DNA of 64,000 nucleotides, taken from NCBI GenBank assembly GCA_905178155.1, contig CAJINV010000003.1:8992709-9056708 (forward strand), read 5' to 3'. Source of the DNA: Amoebophrya sp. A120. Lineage: Eukaryota > Sar > Dinophyceae > Syndiniales > Amoebophryaceae. This document shows, piece by piece, positions 1-12,829 of the stretch (its first letter is position 1; the number at the start of each line of letters is the position of its first letter). A program made the translations under genes and the position numbers. The notes beneath the pieces were generated by a model. The model saw nothing but the letters and a program-made list of their open reading frames with translations, ran no database searches and had not been told where the DNA came from.

Positions 1-1830
1 TTGAGACAGCCATACTTAATATGATTATGCGTCTATCCCCTGCTCCACTGCAGAACGGCAAACGATGCTGCTGGTCTTCGAGTCTCCAGTTTTTTCGTCC
101 GCACTGGAATGCAGCCACGGAGAAAGGCGCGACGCGTTCAAATAGCAAATACTATAACAGCGAACAACAGCAACATGCAAGGGATTTGCGAATACGATTA
201 CGAATTAGCGGAAGCCAGTAATAGTAAACCTGATTGAACATGAGCGTAAGACTTTTTTATTTTTCGTAAAATTTTACAAGCGAACGCCACCACAAGGAAA
301 ATTATACAGAAACCGACGTAAAGTGAGAGCTACTAGTCAAACGAAAACTCACGGAGAATGACGAAAAGGAACTAATAGTACTATGAGTTTGATGAAATGT
401 GCGCGCTGCAGGAATGAGTCACAATGATGTGTGGCCGTAATACTAATGATATTGCCATTGTGGAAATTATAGCAGGATCATATTATACATGCGGGAGGCT
501 GTGGCTCAGATATGCTTCATCACTTTCACTTTTATTCATTTCTCTTTCTGTGACTGGAAGTCGTGTAGAAAAAGCGGGAGCTTTACGTCGTCCGCACATC
601 ATGTTTTGGATTTCCATCGATGCCCCCTCTTACTTTCATACCGTCTACGAAACGCGTTCTCGTTTCTCTCATCGCTCTGGCGACTCTACTTTTCAATCTC
701 CGTCGCGGTTCCAAAATGAGCGTGTCATGTCTCGGACACTTTGCGCCACTCAGAGGATGCCCCACGACAGCAGGGGCAGACGGATGACAACCTACCATCT
801 TAACACACAACGCAGCAGCTGCAGGCGAGTTCATACTCAAACTCCACGCTTTAGTTTTATCGGATATTTCTTTATGTACGTAGTTCGACGTCTTGTTGTA
901 CGCTCACCCGGAGCTGCTTCTAAGGGATTCAAAGAGTTCGGCATAAAGTACAGGGTAAGACTAAGAGCGTTCATGTATCTATACGTTATGATCTTACTGC
1001 GCGTCCAACGGACCGCAATTAATTATAGCACTAGTGCCCAACGAGCACCTACAACGAAGAACAATGACCTAGACCTTGATGACGTTGACTAGTTGAAAAC
1101 TGTTGTGTTCATTTACAATATAACACGTTCACGACGAGAGTTTCTACTCTTTTCCGCAAACCTACGCCTACGGTCGTTCTGGGCATTTTTACATTCAGAT
1201 TTTACAGGGTACAGCTGCACAACAAACAACAGGGCTGAAGATACAATCATGTCGTCTATGTTGCGCTGACGAGATAGAAAACGATTTCGATACCCATACA
1301 ACGTCGACGATCGAAGCAATAGAAGAAGCTACGCAAATTGAAATTCTACAAAGATGAAAGGCTAGCCGAAGTCACTCAGTGATGAGCTAGTATCTACCTT
1401 CGATTTTGAATTCTGAGACGTTGAAAGAAAAGCTGCCTCGACGTCAGGGTGCCCCCCGTCGCATTCATCAATTTGTAGCTGGTGTTGGATTCGTAACAAA
1501 GTATGTATTGATTGTAGGCTTTGCTTGCACTTGCGCTTATCGTTGCCCGTGAAGGTAATTGCAGTGCTGGTGCTTCTACTGTGTGTTGCTTTAGCTTAAG
1601 CACAAAAAGAAGAAGAAAAGAGATGTATGCCGGGTTCTAGCTCTGCCTCTATGTGTGGTCTTCACTATGTCAGAAAATCCGCTTCGGCGCAAAAAATAAG
1701 GCTCAACATGTCGTATAAGAACAAGTACAAGTGGAAGCTCCGTCTACTTAATATATTTGCTTTTCTTGATGATATTAACGATGTCCGCTGCATTCATCGT
1801 GTCGTAGTAGCAATAGTAGAGATGCGTAGT
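1..1830. other. Window start, no firm gene
   Basis: A plus frame of 222 residues at 424-1092 is the longest, but its composition (Arg/Ser-rich, no domain) and its strand argue against it. Short minus frames at 1113-1603 are equally weak. Likely intergenic DNA downstream of the WLM protease. Confidence 0.45.
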
Positions 1831-1831
1831 C

Positions 1832-4795
1832 TCATTTGAAAAAATCTGTCAGCGCAACGCGTGACCATTTGTTGTCTTGCAGCGGAGAGTTTGAAGTGCG
1901 CGTGGGCGCCAGACCAGCCTTCGCAGCTGTCGAGCTCGTTTCCTTATTTGAAGATGGCAGAGCTCCGAGGGCCTTTAGTCGCTCGTAAGCAGACAAGAAG
2001 GTTGGGCTACTCGTAATACTTACGCGCTTCGGGGGAGGGGATGCTGCGGCTGCTGGTGCTGGGCCGCCCGGTTGCTCCCCTATTGTGGTGGTGTTCAACG
2101 AGGATGTCGTGGCTGCGGGGGGACTCGTTGTTTTGACACTCTTATTCGTATAATTCGGGATCGTCGTCGTGCTACCTACAGTAATTGCGCTTGCGCTACT
2201 GCCGACCACGGTGTCCTTTTCTCCGTCTAAAATGCGCTGTGTAAGCTCAACATGCTGCTCTGGTGTAGCGCGGGCAGCCTCCTCGCGTAACCTTCGTGGG
2301 GAAAACGTGGGAGATTTCAGCTTCGGCCGTGGCGGGAGCGTGCTAATTGGCGCGCTAAGACGCCCCCCGGGCAGAACGCGGCGTTGCTGGACAAGACCAG
2401 TGTCGACTTTAGGAGAAGCCGAGCCCCCACCACGCTTGCTGCCCGCAGTGGCCGTTCTCGGTTGCTCCGCCGATTGATTCCCGACATCAGGACCACTCGT
2501 AATAGCATTTGTATTTTTCTCGTCTGCAGCGCTGCCAGTTTCGGAGCGCTCTGCTGTTTTGCTCTTCATGCTAGTAGTAGGGGTTGAAATCACGCGGGAC
2601 GACGAAGACCCCGTCAAGAAAACTGTGCGGCGCACATGCTCGCGCCCTGCCTGTCGGCTTGCTGCTCCGGAGGATGACGTAGCACTGGAAGGTGCATTTC
2701 CATTTCCGAGACTGTCCGAGGAGGATGACCCAGAACCGGTCGAGGTACTGCTGCTGCTTCCCGTGAGACCGGGCCGCGGTTTCATGTCAGGTCGCACATA
2801 CCCAGGCTCTCCGAGCTTCGGCGGCTCACGCGGCGGCGTGGAAACCGAGGGGGAAGAGGCTGCTGGAGACCGAATTCCTTGACTGGAGGTAGGCGAAAGG
2901 CTTTTGCCCTTCACTTCCAGCGTCAGGGAAGACGAGGAACTACTGCTGATCGTCGTGCTATTTGGAGGTTTCAGCACTGGTTCACAAACCAGCTCGCCGC
3001 CAGCAACTCCGCCGGTATCAAGTGTAAAAATGTCTGGGTCTGGAAGAGTGCAAGATTTGTGATGCAGGTTTTCCATGACCCACGAGGTCTGGAATGCGAG
3101 ACCCAGCATGACAGATTCTTTGAGGTCTCTATCATGCCTTTCCCTTTCCTGCATGAGAAACCCCCTCCCAACTTGGTCAAAAGCGGACAGCTTTTGGTAC
3201 TCACGCAACACAGATTTTTGCATCATTCAGATTTAGCATGACAAGTTCTAATCTTCCAGACCCAGACATTTTTGCATTTGATAGCCTGCCGAGGAAGTCG
3301 ACGACGAGGCGCCATCAGGATTGTTGATGGAACCGCCTTTGCGATCGGCCGCCCTTTGCGCCGCCCTCAGAACCGCCTGCTCGGCCCGCTCCTTTTCTGC
3401 CTGCTTCTCCAAGTGTTCCGCAAATTTGCGCTCGAGGACATCAATTGCAACGCGGCCCTCAGACTTGTAAATCTCGTTTTCCCACTCCCACGGGGACGGA
3501 ATCTCGTTTTCGCCGAGCATCTGCAAATTGAACACCTGACAAGATTTGAAGGCCTTTTTGTTCAAGAAGTTCATCTCGATAATTTCCTAAAACAGTTTGA
3601 GCACACGACTGGGACTGTCTTCACCACAAACACAAAGACAAAAAGATACATATATAAGCAGTGGCGATGGCAAGAAGTTCCTCTCTTTGCTATTTCCAGT
3701 TCGTCGTGGTCGTCCCGAGCATGATTTGTTGAGAAGACTACAACGAAACAGTGCGGACAAGTAAGAAGGAATGAGAATCGCAAAGGTTCCGCACAAAATT
3801 CAAACGTCACCGAAGATCAGACGTTTATTTTCCAAACATTTTTGCAGTTCCTCTAAACAAGATCAAGAAGCAGGGCCATCCTCATACGGTACCTTTAGCT
3901 CCTGAGAAGCGTAGAGAAAAAGCTCCTTGAGAAAAAGCATAAACTCCTTCCCGTGGTTCATGTGCCTCAAATGCGCTATCTCGTGCAGCAATATTGCGGT
4001 CAGTGTGCCCTTGGAGAGAAATTCCGTCCGGGGATCCCCCTTGGTCGGGTGAATCCGTACGCGAAGCAGAATGCTCGTTCGGTACCCCACTGTTTTTGTG
4101 ATCTTCCCTGTTTCCGCGTTCCGAACCACCATGGGATCCTTCGCGGTGCTGCCTGCCTTTTTAGCGCAGCAATGAGCCTCGCCAAAAATATGGTACCTTT
4201 GGTTTGTTATATTGAAAGAGAAAGGTCGTGCCATGATGCGTGAAGACCACAATTCGAATTCTCGCTTTTCATCTCACTTCATCTTCCGCACTGGGCCTGG
4301 TGCTGTTCCTTCTGCTATAATTCATCAGGTGTGCAGCTTCTTCGTTTAGTTATAAATATGTTTGTTTCTCCTGCCACGAGTCGCGAACAACTCCATATTT
4401 TTGCTTCATTTAGTGGGTCTTTAACCCATTTATGCATTCCACACTATTCGAATGAATCGGGCGCACTTCCCAGCAATCTTCAGCAGTTGGTTCTAGAAAT
4501 AAACAAAAAAAGAAAAACTAGAAGCAAAACCTAAAAATAAGACTTGACCACGACCTACGAAATCAAAACAAGTGGCTACGACACCAGGCAAAATCGTATG
4601 TACCTGAGGTTAAATTTGCGTGTGATGGGCTGCAGGAGAAACTGGTCGAGCTCCCACAAAATGGCTGCAACGCGGCCGCGGTGGGGTAGGTCAATCTTTT
4701 GGTTTGATTTCTGGTCACGGTAGTACCCGAATGTGTGGTACTTGTTGAGAAACTGCTCTCCATCCTCCTCCGCAAAATAGGACGTAGATTGAAAC
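1832..4795 (-). CDS. WLM-domain metalloprotease (Wss1/SPRTN-like), 5' end missing
   Basis: Four exons joined in phase: 4604-4795, 3893-4196, 3268-3586 and 1832-3039. At least one 5' exon is missing because 4795 enters in phase 2. Exon 1 ends ILWELDQFLLQPITRKFNLR, the helix before the WLM fold. Exon 2 holds ILLRVRIHP and the catalytic HEIAHLRHMNH (HExxHxxxxxH, zinc ligands and general base) followed by GKEFMLFLKEL. WLM proteases of the Wss1 type cut DNA-protein crosslinks and SUMO/ubiquitin-linked targets. The remaining ~510 residues are helical Glu/Lys/Ala-rich (DVLERKFAEHLEKQAEKERA), then Ser/Thr/Pro-rich, ending NKWSRVALTDFFK. The tail may carry interaction motifs, but none was identified with certainty. 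Confidence 0.82.
3026..3273 (-). mobile_element. Introner: intron whose splice sites lie in a perfect 22-bp inverted repeat
   Basis: 3026-3047 is the exact reverse complement of 3252-3273 (AAAAATGTCTGGGTCTGGAA and its complement). The intron 3040-3267 (228 bp) starts with GTCTGGGTCTGG inside one arm and ends with CTTCCAG inside the other. Splicing joins codons for GYQMQK to YPDIFTLDTGG in frame, inside the tail of the WLM protease. The next bases in from the left arm include AACTTGTCATGC, a phrase shared with other introns here. Confidence 0.82.
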
Positions 4796-4812
4796 CTTTT
4801 TAGGTATCCCAG

Positions 4813-4973
4813 AGAAAAAAGCTGGCAGGGCGTATTTGTAATGCAAAAATAAATACACACAAAAATTTGTCATGGGTGGCCTCATAGCATGCTGTTTTGG
4901 ACTTGCAATACAGATTTTTTTGTGTATTTCGTTTAGCATTACAAATATGCCCTTCCAGCTTGAGCTTTTTTCT
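4813..4973. mobile_element. Small inverted-repeat element in a WLM-gene intron
   Basis: 4813-4862 and the reverse complement of 4919-4973 share GAAAAAAGCT, AGGGC, TATTTGTAATGC and AAATACACA in order. The outer end on the left lies only about 20 bp from the acceptor (CCTAAAAAG before 4795), so the element makes up the 3' end of that intron. TTTGTCATG and GCATGCTG motifs lie in the loop. Confidence 0.75.
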
Positions 4974-5049
4974 GTGTGATATTAGGAGTCGGGTGTCAAT
5001 TGAGGTGCGGGGGCTCTCCTTGTTCACCTCCCTCCCTAACATCAACCAA

Positions 5050-5382
5050 GAATCTATTGAGAGGAAAAATCCCCCCTCCCCATATTGAAAAGGTACGCTT
5101 CCAAAAATTTGTGTTGCGGATTTGAGGTCACAAATCACATCTGTCTTGCAAGACGACAAGGGCAGAAGCTTTCGCCCCATTAGGGAAGCGATTTGTCATG
5201 CTGGTGGGCTTAAAGGGGAGCCGTTTGCCATGCTGAGCAACTAGACCCATACGCCCCTACCTAGCCTGGGGATCTGGCCGCAGTGCCGCTTTGCAATACA
5301 AAGCTGATTTGTGGTCACAAATCAGCATCACGAATTTCCGTTTTGATATGGGGAGGGGGGATTTTTCATTTTGATAGAATCT
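5050..5382. mobile_element. Inverted-repeat element (MITE-like)
   Basis: 5050-5090 (GAATCTATTGAGAGGAAAAA, CCCCCCTCCCCATAT) matches the reverse complement of 5341-5382 with few differences. Inner segments 5119-5138 and 5307-5326 (GATTTGTGGTCACAAATC) also pair and are themselves palindromic. It lies within the probable 5' intron of the WLM protease gene. No coding. Confidence 0.75.
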
Positions 5383-5897
5383 CGCGGCATGCCGCAAGCC
5401 TTTGCCTTGGTAGTGCTAGTGCTAGTGGATGAAGAGTCGCTATGTACTATTATATCTACTACAACTAGTATACGTCAAAAGATTCATGCGACTGGGAGAG
5501 ACGGCGAACCGTCAGGGATGCATAGTTAGAAAAAGGAATAGGAAAAGGTCTTTAATATAATTGCTATGTTAAAAAGACGAGGTTTGCATGATAATGTATC
5601 TGGATCCGCAGCCTGGTGGTGATGTGCAACAACTCCAGTTTTTCGAATAACGACAGATAACATGGCGGGAAGCACCAATCATGCGAAGTGGATAGTGAGT
5701 CAAAAGTCCTGCAGTGTGGTTTTCAATGCCACCTCAAGGACCGAAAGCAACTTTATACTGAGCAAGGCTCATCTGAACTTTCCAAGACCGACTGCAAGCA
5801 GGTGCCAGTACGTACGACCACAACAGAGCGCTAGTATAATATCCTTGCAACCGAAACTGATTCCTGATTGATTTGTAAACCTTAAGCTTCAGTTCTT
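5383..5897. other. Stretch between genes, nothing firm
   Basis: No confident gene. The minus strand near 5880-5940 reads KVQFGQSLEELKLK before a possible GTTTAC donor. This resembles a ubiquitin-like segment, as found at the start of some WLM-domain proteins, but its phase (0) does not match the acceptor of the next known exon (phase 2). Confidence 0.35.
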
Positions 5898-8800
5898 CTA
5901 GACTCTGACCGAATTGCACTTTAGTGTAGAAGATGAAGAGTAGACAGAGTGCATCAACATCATCACCAACGCAATCAAATTGAAATCGTAATCGGGAAAA
6001 CAGGAGCACGACCTGTGGTTACGGTTAGCAAGCGGGCGACTGCGGCGCCGAGTCATCGTCATATCTACGAAAATCCTAGTATGTAGAAAGATGCTACTGA
6101 AAAGGTACCTTTCCGTAGATTCTTTTCTGAGAATGGAGCGCCCTCTTTCGACGCCCTGGACCGGCTCAGTCTGCTTGCTTGGCGAAGACGATTTGGACGG
6201 CGAGCTGGCTTTCTTACGGTTCAGGAAGCTTTTTCCAGCCGAAAAAGTCTGAGAAAATCTCGTATTACGCACTTGACCGTCCGTCAAAGCGCGCGGCCTC
6301 GTCGTGACGGGTTTGGCCACCCCCTGCAGGCCGCCGGCCAAAAAATCTTCTGCAGTCGAAGTGAGAGAGGTAGTAAGGTTCATTTCCTTCTTGGGAAGCG
6401 TACCGAGGTCTTGACCTCTATCGCGGTAGTCGGTTGTGGTGCTGGCCGCAGCCGTGGTTGATATTTTCACTGCGCCACAGCTAGTAGTTGAGTTGCTGGA
6501 TGACGCAGAGCAGGACTGAAGCGAAGCAACACTGCCAGTTCGAAGAAGCTTCTTTGGGGTTGGCGTCTGCTCTCCGCGTGTTTCGTTGCCCGCAAGAGAA
6601 AAGGAACCACTAGTAGTGGCCCTGCCTGCTTCACCAAAACAAAAGGTGCGGGCAGTATCTACCGCCGCCCCCGCAGCTTTATCTGCACGTGTCGCTTCGG
6701 GGTTGTCTGCTATCGCGCAACTGTCTATCGTCACTAGGGCCGATCCCGATGATGATGATGATGATGATGAAGATGAAGATGATGTTGACGGAAAGCTGTT
6801 GCATCTTTGGATCCTCCTTTTAGACTGGGTCGTGGTCCCCGCATTGGTTCCCGTTGTTGCTGAACTACTCGAAGTAGAATTTTCACCTCGCGCGGTTAAC
6901 CTTCTACGACCACCACCTGTCATCTCACACTTGGCGCTGCTTCTCTTCAGCCTAGCTGTGGTTTGATCATGCGCCTTCGCGGCGCTTGTGAATAAGCTCG
7001 GTTCTACTTGGGACGCGCAGGAGTGCTGTTGGTCACCTGCTCCGACATGATCAGCCCCGGCGGGCCCGACGCCCTTTGTAATATGATTACGATGATCATT
7101 TTGATTTTTCCTACTTCCATTATTTGTTGCATCCCTGCTGCTGTTCGCCGTCGGTTTGCATGATCCTGGTGTAAGACCACTAGCGACCATTACCATTTGC
7201 GATGGTGCACAGGAAAGGTCCTCCTCCGCGCCAGCAGCTGGCCTTCCTTGCAGATGCAGAGGAGCCTTCTTGATGGTGGACATGGAGCGTCTGGTCGGCG
7301 TAACTGCAACGATCTTTGGCAGTTGCAGCGCTCCGCCTCCGCCAGCTGTTGTAGCATGGCACCCCGCGGCGAATGATGCCGACGAAACGGACGAGGTGCA
7401 GGAAGAAGCAGAAGAAGGTGGCGGGAAGAGCCCCCGCGCTCTTATTTCTTGTTCTGGTGCGCCTTCGCTGTTGTGCTTAGGGGGTCCCGAATAGGACTGC
7501 GAGTTGTTTTTGGCATCTTCGTGTGCAGCTTCGTTCTCCGGCAGAGGAGATGACGTTGTGGGGCTGCTTCCAGGCGTTTCCGGATTGAAAAGCATGGGTG
7601 GGCTGTTTGTTTTGACAAGCGAACAGCTGCCTCCGCTCCTTGTCCCTTGATGGTCTCCTGAGAATTTTTGCAGTCCTGTGAGGTCACCGAAATCAATACC
7701 GCAGCTGCCGGTTGGATGATCGGTATGATCCACTGTGGCACGACGCGGTGAAGAAAGTAAGGCCGCTAATGCAGCAGCCTGTGCGTGCTCCTGGTAGTCT
7801 TGTTCAAAATGTGCTTCTGCTGCCATGACTTCTGTGTTGGTTTCATCTTCGCAGCTCTCATCACATTTAGTCTCATCTTTCCTTGTTGTTTCTTCATATG
7901 CATGGCACGGAAGCTGCAGCGTCGGAAGCAAGTTAGTCGACAGAAGGTGCAGGGCTTGTCCTGAGCAATTTTCCAGGTCGTCCAGGTTTTCCGGTATTTC
8001 ATCTTGCTCAGCCTCTACAGAATTCTGTTCGAGGAACGAGAATTGCGCGTCGTGATTCAAGCTTTTCGTAGATTCCAGATGTTTGGAGCAGTAGTCTGTT
8101 TCTTTTCCCTCGTCCACTCGATAAAACGTGAACGTTCCATCGAGCGTTGCCTGCGCACTTGCTTCGTCGACCAGTTGTTTCTGGTGCGGTCCGTGTTGTA
8201 CTGCACCAGAAGCAGACGTAGACAACGAGGAGTCCGAGTATAAAAATTCGTCGCCAACGCCAGCGGTATGACTTTCCCGATGGATACTGCGAATCTTTCC
8301 GCGATCCGAGAAGCTGGCTTGCGCACGGCTGCTACGAGTTGATCTGCTGTACCCAGCTGGTGCACCGCCATTCTGCAAAAGATAAAGCACGGGCGGGCTC
8401 GACACGCCATGGCCAGCGCGATTCCGGTGCAATAAATCGCGTTCTCGTCGCGGCGACAAGGCTGTCGTCGTAGAGTGAAGGAGCAGAACGCCAGGAGGCG
8501 GGCTTGGAATATCTACTACAACGTCGGAAGCACGATTGCCGGCCCTTGCCTCCAAGAGGGAACTCTCCTGCTCGGCAACATCGTCAGTACCGGGTTGCTC
8601 GATCACGGCATTGTTTTTCACTGGCGTACGCACTGATAGCGAAAAATCCGACTGATCCTGAAGAAGCTGGTCGTGGCTGGCATTGTGCTCCGCCGTAGCT
8701 CCGAACAACCGATAATCATCATGATCATGATGAGGAGAAAAGTTGTACATTGTGGCAGCCTGCTGCTTGTCAGCGTTGTTCCTTGACGGAGGCGAAGGAG

Positions 8801-11800
8801 GAGCATTTGCGTTAGGGTTTGCTGCGTTCCTGTTCCGTAAGGCCGTGCTGCGTTGCGCTCCACTGCAAGACACAAAACAAAGACCTGATGAATTCTTCGA
8901 TGTTGATTGATAGTGATGCTGTTGGTTATGGTTTTGCTTGAAAAAGCCAGCTGCATAAGTTTTTGCTTTGCCAGCCGTGGGAGAAGGGGAAGCGGCCGGG
9001 AAAGACGTTGTCGTTGCCAGTCCGGCGGAAAGCTGCTTGTTAAGTGCTGACATTTTGCTTTCTGTGCCGACTGCACTTCCCGCCCGTCCGGGCGACGTGC
9101 TGTACTGGGCATAAAACTCGTGCTCGGTGCTGACCCGGACAGTGTGTCTTTCTGGCCACTCGTTTTTGTTTCCGACACTCGCAATGCGCTGCGCTGCTTC
9201 GATTCGGATTGGCATCCGAACAAGCGATGCGGACTGATTAAGCATCTCCAGTACCTCAGCGGCGGTTCGAATCTCCAATCTTCCATTTTGTCCCACGCCA
9301 GCGTGTTCTCCTGTAGATGAAAGATGAGAGTGAGCCGTTGATTTCCGCCCGTCAACCGAATGCACAGGAACATCAACCGCATTCCCAGCGAGGACCCTGT
9401 GGTCGCGGGAAGGCACCGTTGCGGCTGCAGTGCCGGATATCTGCAGAAGCGCCGCCGAAGACGACGAAGATGAATCGACAATAGATTGACAAGATCCCGT
9501 CACACTTGATTGTCCAGCGCCCGTGCGGTACGGCTGCACCAATGACGCAGTGCCGCTACTCGACGTTCCGTAGTAGCGCTTCTGGTGCGAAAAAGTCAGT
9601 ATCTCACTGATATTTGCCGCCGCAGAGCAGGACGAGTTTTCAACCACTCCAAGTCCTAAGTCTGCTAGGGTCGCTGGCGGCAGCCGCTGAACTATTCTCT
9701 TTCCTGTCACGCCCCCAAAGGTGTAACGGTCACCATTATCAAGTGGAACGGCACCAGAAGCTATGGGGCTGCCTGCGGCTGTGGCGACGTCATGCTGGCA
9801 CAGTTCCCCCTCGTAAGACAAGGGCTTCTCTCTGGATGGCGGCGGGGGTGAGCCCCCAAATGCAAACGCCTGCTGATCATCTTTGCTCTTCGTAGTTTCG
9901 CTATCGGTATCGGTCCTCGTCCTCTCGTCGTGTCCAGTCATAAGTCCACGATCGTGTGCTGAATTTTGAGGTGCCGTAACAGTTGGACACCCGACAAGAG
10001 GGTTGCCAGCTGCCGCCGCCGCTCTGCGACGCGGGAGTACCTCTTTGTTCGGTTTATCATCTTCCGTGCGTCGAGCTTGCTCGGTCGCTCTCTCTTTTCC
10101 AACATCGTCAACGTGAGCCCAGATACTTCTCCCAGCGTCCTTAATATTCCGCTTCCCGGGGGGTTGCGCACAAGAAGTACCGTTCGACACCATCTTTCGA
10201 CCAGTCATGGCGTCGGGTACTAGAAGCTCTGCGTTAATATTCGCCCCTCCCGGTCCTTGTTCTAGCACGAGTCGTGAGCCGCAATGATACTGCTCCGGCT
10301 CGGGAAAGAAGTACACTGGAGGCCGCGCTCGAGCTGACGAACCGGACTCCCCAGGTGCCCCTCCTTCTCTGGTCCTATTTTCGCCTCCGCCGCGGGCTGC
10401 ACAAGAACTGGAGGATGCAAGGCTGCCATCAGCGCTCGACGAGATGATCTGTAGCCCTGAAAGGTTTAGGGTCGCGTACCGTAACGGAACTTTCTGCTGC
10501 CGGGTCGACGGAGCGTTTGCATAATTTTTCAGCTCCAAACCCGTGGCACTTTTTAGACTGCGCCCCTGCACTCCACCGGCGGTAGAGCTTGCGTGACAAC
10601 TGTTTTTCGCCGATGGTGTTGGCGCATGGTCTCCCACCTTCGTAGTTCGCGTCGTCGCGGTGCTCGCACTCGACAGTGTGCTATCGGCCCGAGCTCGTTT
10701 GCAGCTCCTCACGATACTAGAAGAACCAGCAGCAGTACTTGAACCGGTCGGCACGATTATGTTGTGCTCGTGGTGGTCCGGCGGTTGCTCCCTTGCTATT
10801 GAAGCGGCGACGCTAAAACTTGGGGACATGATGTCCGGCAAGTGCAGCCATTCATCTCGAATGTCCGCTGAGTGCGTCGCTGTGAAAGCTGGATACTTGT
10901 TGCCAGCTCGGCTGGCGTCGGGCGAAACCAATGGACTGGGACTTCTCCGCTCCTGCTGTTGTGGTGCAGCCGCGAGTGCAGTACTGGTTGGGTTTTCGGA
11001 AGTATCAGCACCCGCGGAAAGGTCAATGTTGCTGCTCAACACCAGCGGTCTCCTGCCTCCACGCTTGCTGCATGGAACCGCAGGGAGGACAATGTCCTCG
11101 GGTTGTATCAAAAAAAAAAATAGACCAATCCATATCCATTTTTTGCATGATAAACTAACAAAGGATCTGAATCTGATGCATTTTTCGCGTGACAAATTGG
11201 ACGGGACGGGGTCTTTTTTTGTGGATAGGTTGATTGCGCGGAATCCGCTTTGCCCCTCGATGCTGAGCGTTCTCGCGATCGCGAAGCGGATCATGACGCG
11301 CTGCATGTGGTTGTTCCTGTCTCGTGGTCTCCGCGCGAAAGGCTGCTGACCTTTTTTGCTCTCGCAGCTGCGACGCTTCCGCTTCTTCTGGCGCCATTCG
11401 ATTTTCATCTCTCACAATTTTCTGATAAAGGTCCCCTTGTCGTTTTTCGGGGTCCATCGTGGACTGCAGATGCTGAAATGATGATGTCCTAGGGTCTTTC
11501 CCTACAGTCTCCTGGTGATCACCGTCTCTATTTTTCCCCAAGATAATCTTGTTACTTGTTGATTTGTTACTTTTTCCGCTTTTTCTCTTTCCCTTTATTT
11601 TCGTCGCAGCGAACAACGCCAGAGCAGCAGAACCGGTAGCGGATGAAGTACCGTTGCCACGTAACTTTCTTCTGATCTTCTGGTTCTGGTTCGGCTCGGC
11701 TGTACAAAAGCTCTGTTCTTGCATTTCAAGCTGCTCTTCTGCAGCTTTGTCCTCGTCGTCCTCCAAGACATCCGTCTTCACCTCGCGCACGTCCTCGTCG

Positions 11801-12813
11801 ATGCCATCATCAAGAGCTTTGGCAGGTGGGAAGGCATTGTCTGAGTTGTCTCGGCTTTGCTGTTGCAGACAAGGACCGCCATTATCTTCGACGTGGTTAA
11901 TGATCCGCGGCTCATTTGTTGTAGAAGTTGCACTTGTGCTAATATGCTCTCGGTTTGCTTCTGCTGATTCTGTTCCTGCCGTTGGCGATTGTTGTAGCAA
12001 AGTAGAACACGATCCAGCCGGCGACTTCTTCTTTTTCTTCCGCTTAGCTTTACCTTTACTTGCGGTTGCGCCGCTACCTCGATTCTTTTTGCTGCGACGC
12101 TTGGATGACATCCAGGTCGATGGACTCGCACCCTCCAGAAGCACACTCGGGCCTGCTGGTGCCTCGCTTTTCTGGCGCTGCATCAGACGCACGTCCTCTT
12201 CTCCACCGGACGAGTCGGACTCCAAAAGTTCCCGGCGCACCCATCCGCTGAAGCTGTCTTCTACGCCGCCCTGCCCGGGGACTTCCGAGTCGGATACTGG
12301 CATCGGACCGCCGGTCGTGTGCCGTACCACTAGGTCGGCACCAAAACCCTCGTGGGATTGAGATTCCTCCAGTTCTCCGTTTGAAGATGCGGAAACCGAC
12401 GAGCTCTGGTGTGCTCCTCCGCGCTCCTCATGCATCCGACGCCATTCTTGGTGATCGAGTTGTGTTGGCCCATCTTCTCTTCCCTTCTTTCTTAATATTC
12501 CGGCACAGCATTCATCTGCTAGTTGAGCACCGCCCTGGCCCTGGTCCAGCGACGTAGTTAAATTGACAACTACACTCTCGGTCTGGTTCTCTGATAGGAG
12601 AGCAACGCCTTCCCATTGTGGCCGCACCTCTCCGTTTTCGTTTTGCGACTCCGGACCCACAAACCTGTTCGTTGTTGTTTTGGTCAAGAATGAAATCCAT
12701 GCAAGTCCAAGTTGAGAAGCTTCTGGCTCTCGATCTCGTTCCTCGAGATGAACATGCTGTTCCTTCGGGATCTTCGGTACTTGGGGCGGAGTGCCAATGA
12801 CAATAACTCTCAA
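5898..12813 (-). CDS. Very large low-complexity protein (~2270 residues), three exons
   Basis: Exons: from about 12813 (true start unknown; the frame opens after a TAA and its first in-frame ATG is deep inside) to 11193, then 6109-11096, then 5898-6012. The two introns are both 96 bp and join in phase: 11097-11192 (GTCACG donor, CCCGAG acceptor) and 6013-6108 (GTACCT donor, CCACAG acceptor). The product is dominated by Ser, Ala, Gly, Thr, Glu and His runs, including a Ser13-type tract near 6745-6775 and a Lys-rich patch (KGKAKRKKKKK) that could be a nuclear signal. No domain recognised. Continuous openness over 6.9 kb on this strand, with the two clean introns, supports real coding. Confidence 0.6.
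11097..11192 (-). other. Short intron containing two copies of an 18-bp motif
   Basis: Within and just beyond this intron, 11137-11154 and 11178-11195 are direct copies differing at four positions. On the minus strand they read TTTATCATGCAAAAAATG and TTTGTCACGCGAAAAATG. The donor GT lies inside the second copy. The same TTTRTCATGC phrase recurs in other introns here. Confidence 0.65.
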
Positions 12814-12829
12814 CTCGAATAGTTAGTGC

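Noticed and set aside
424-1092. 222-residue plus frame at the window start
   Set aside because: Arg/Ser-rich shadow-like composition, no domain, plus strand; not supported.
4197-4252. Extending the WLM catalytic exon upstream to the TTG at 4252
   Set aside because: The CAAAG acceptor at 4197 joins in phase to the preceding exon and gives a better match to the WLM fold; the extra codons are intronic.
10660-11349. 229-residue plus frame opposite the large disordered gene
   Set aside because: Antisense shadow of a low-complexity coding region that is supported by two in-phase introns on the minus strand.
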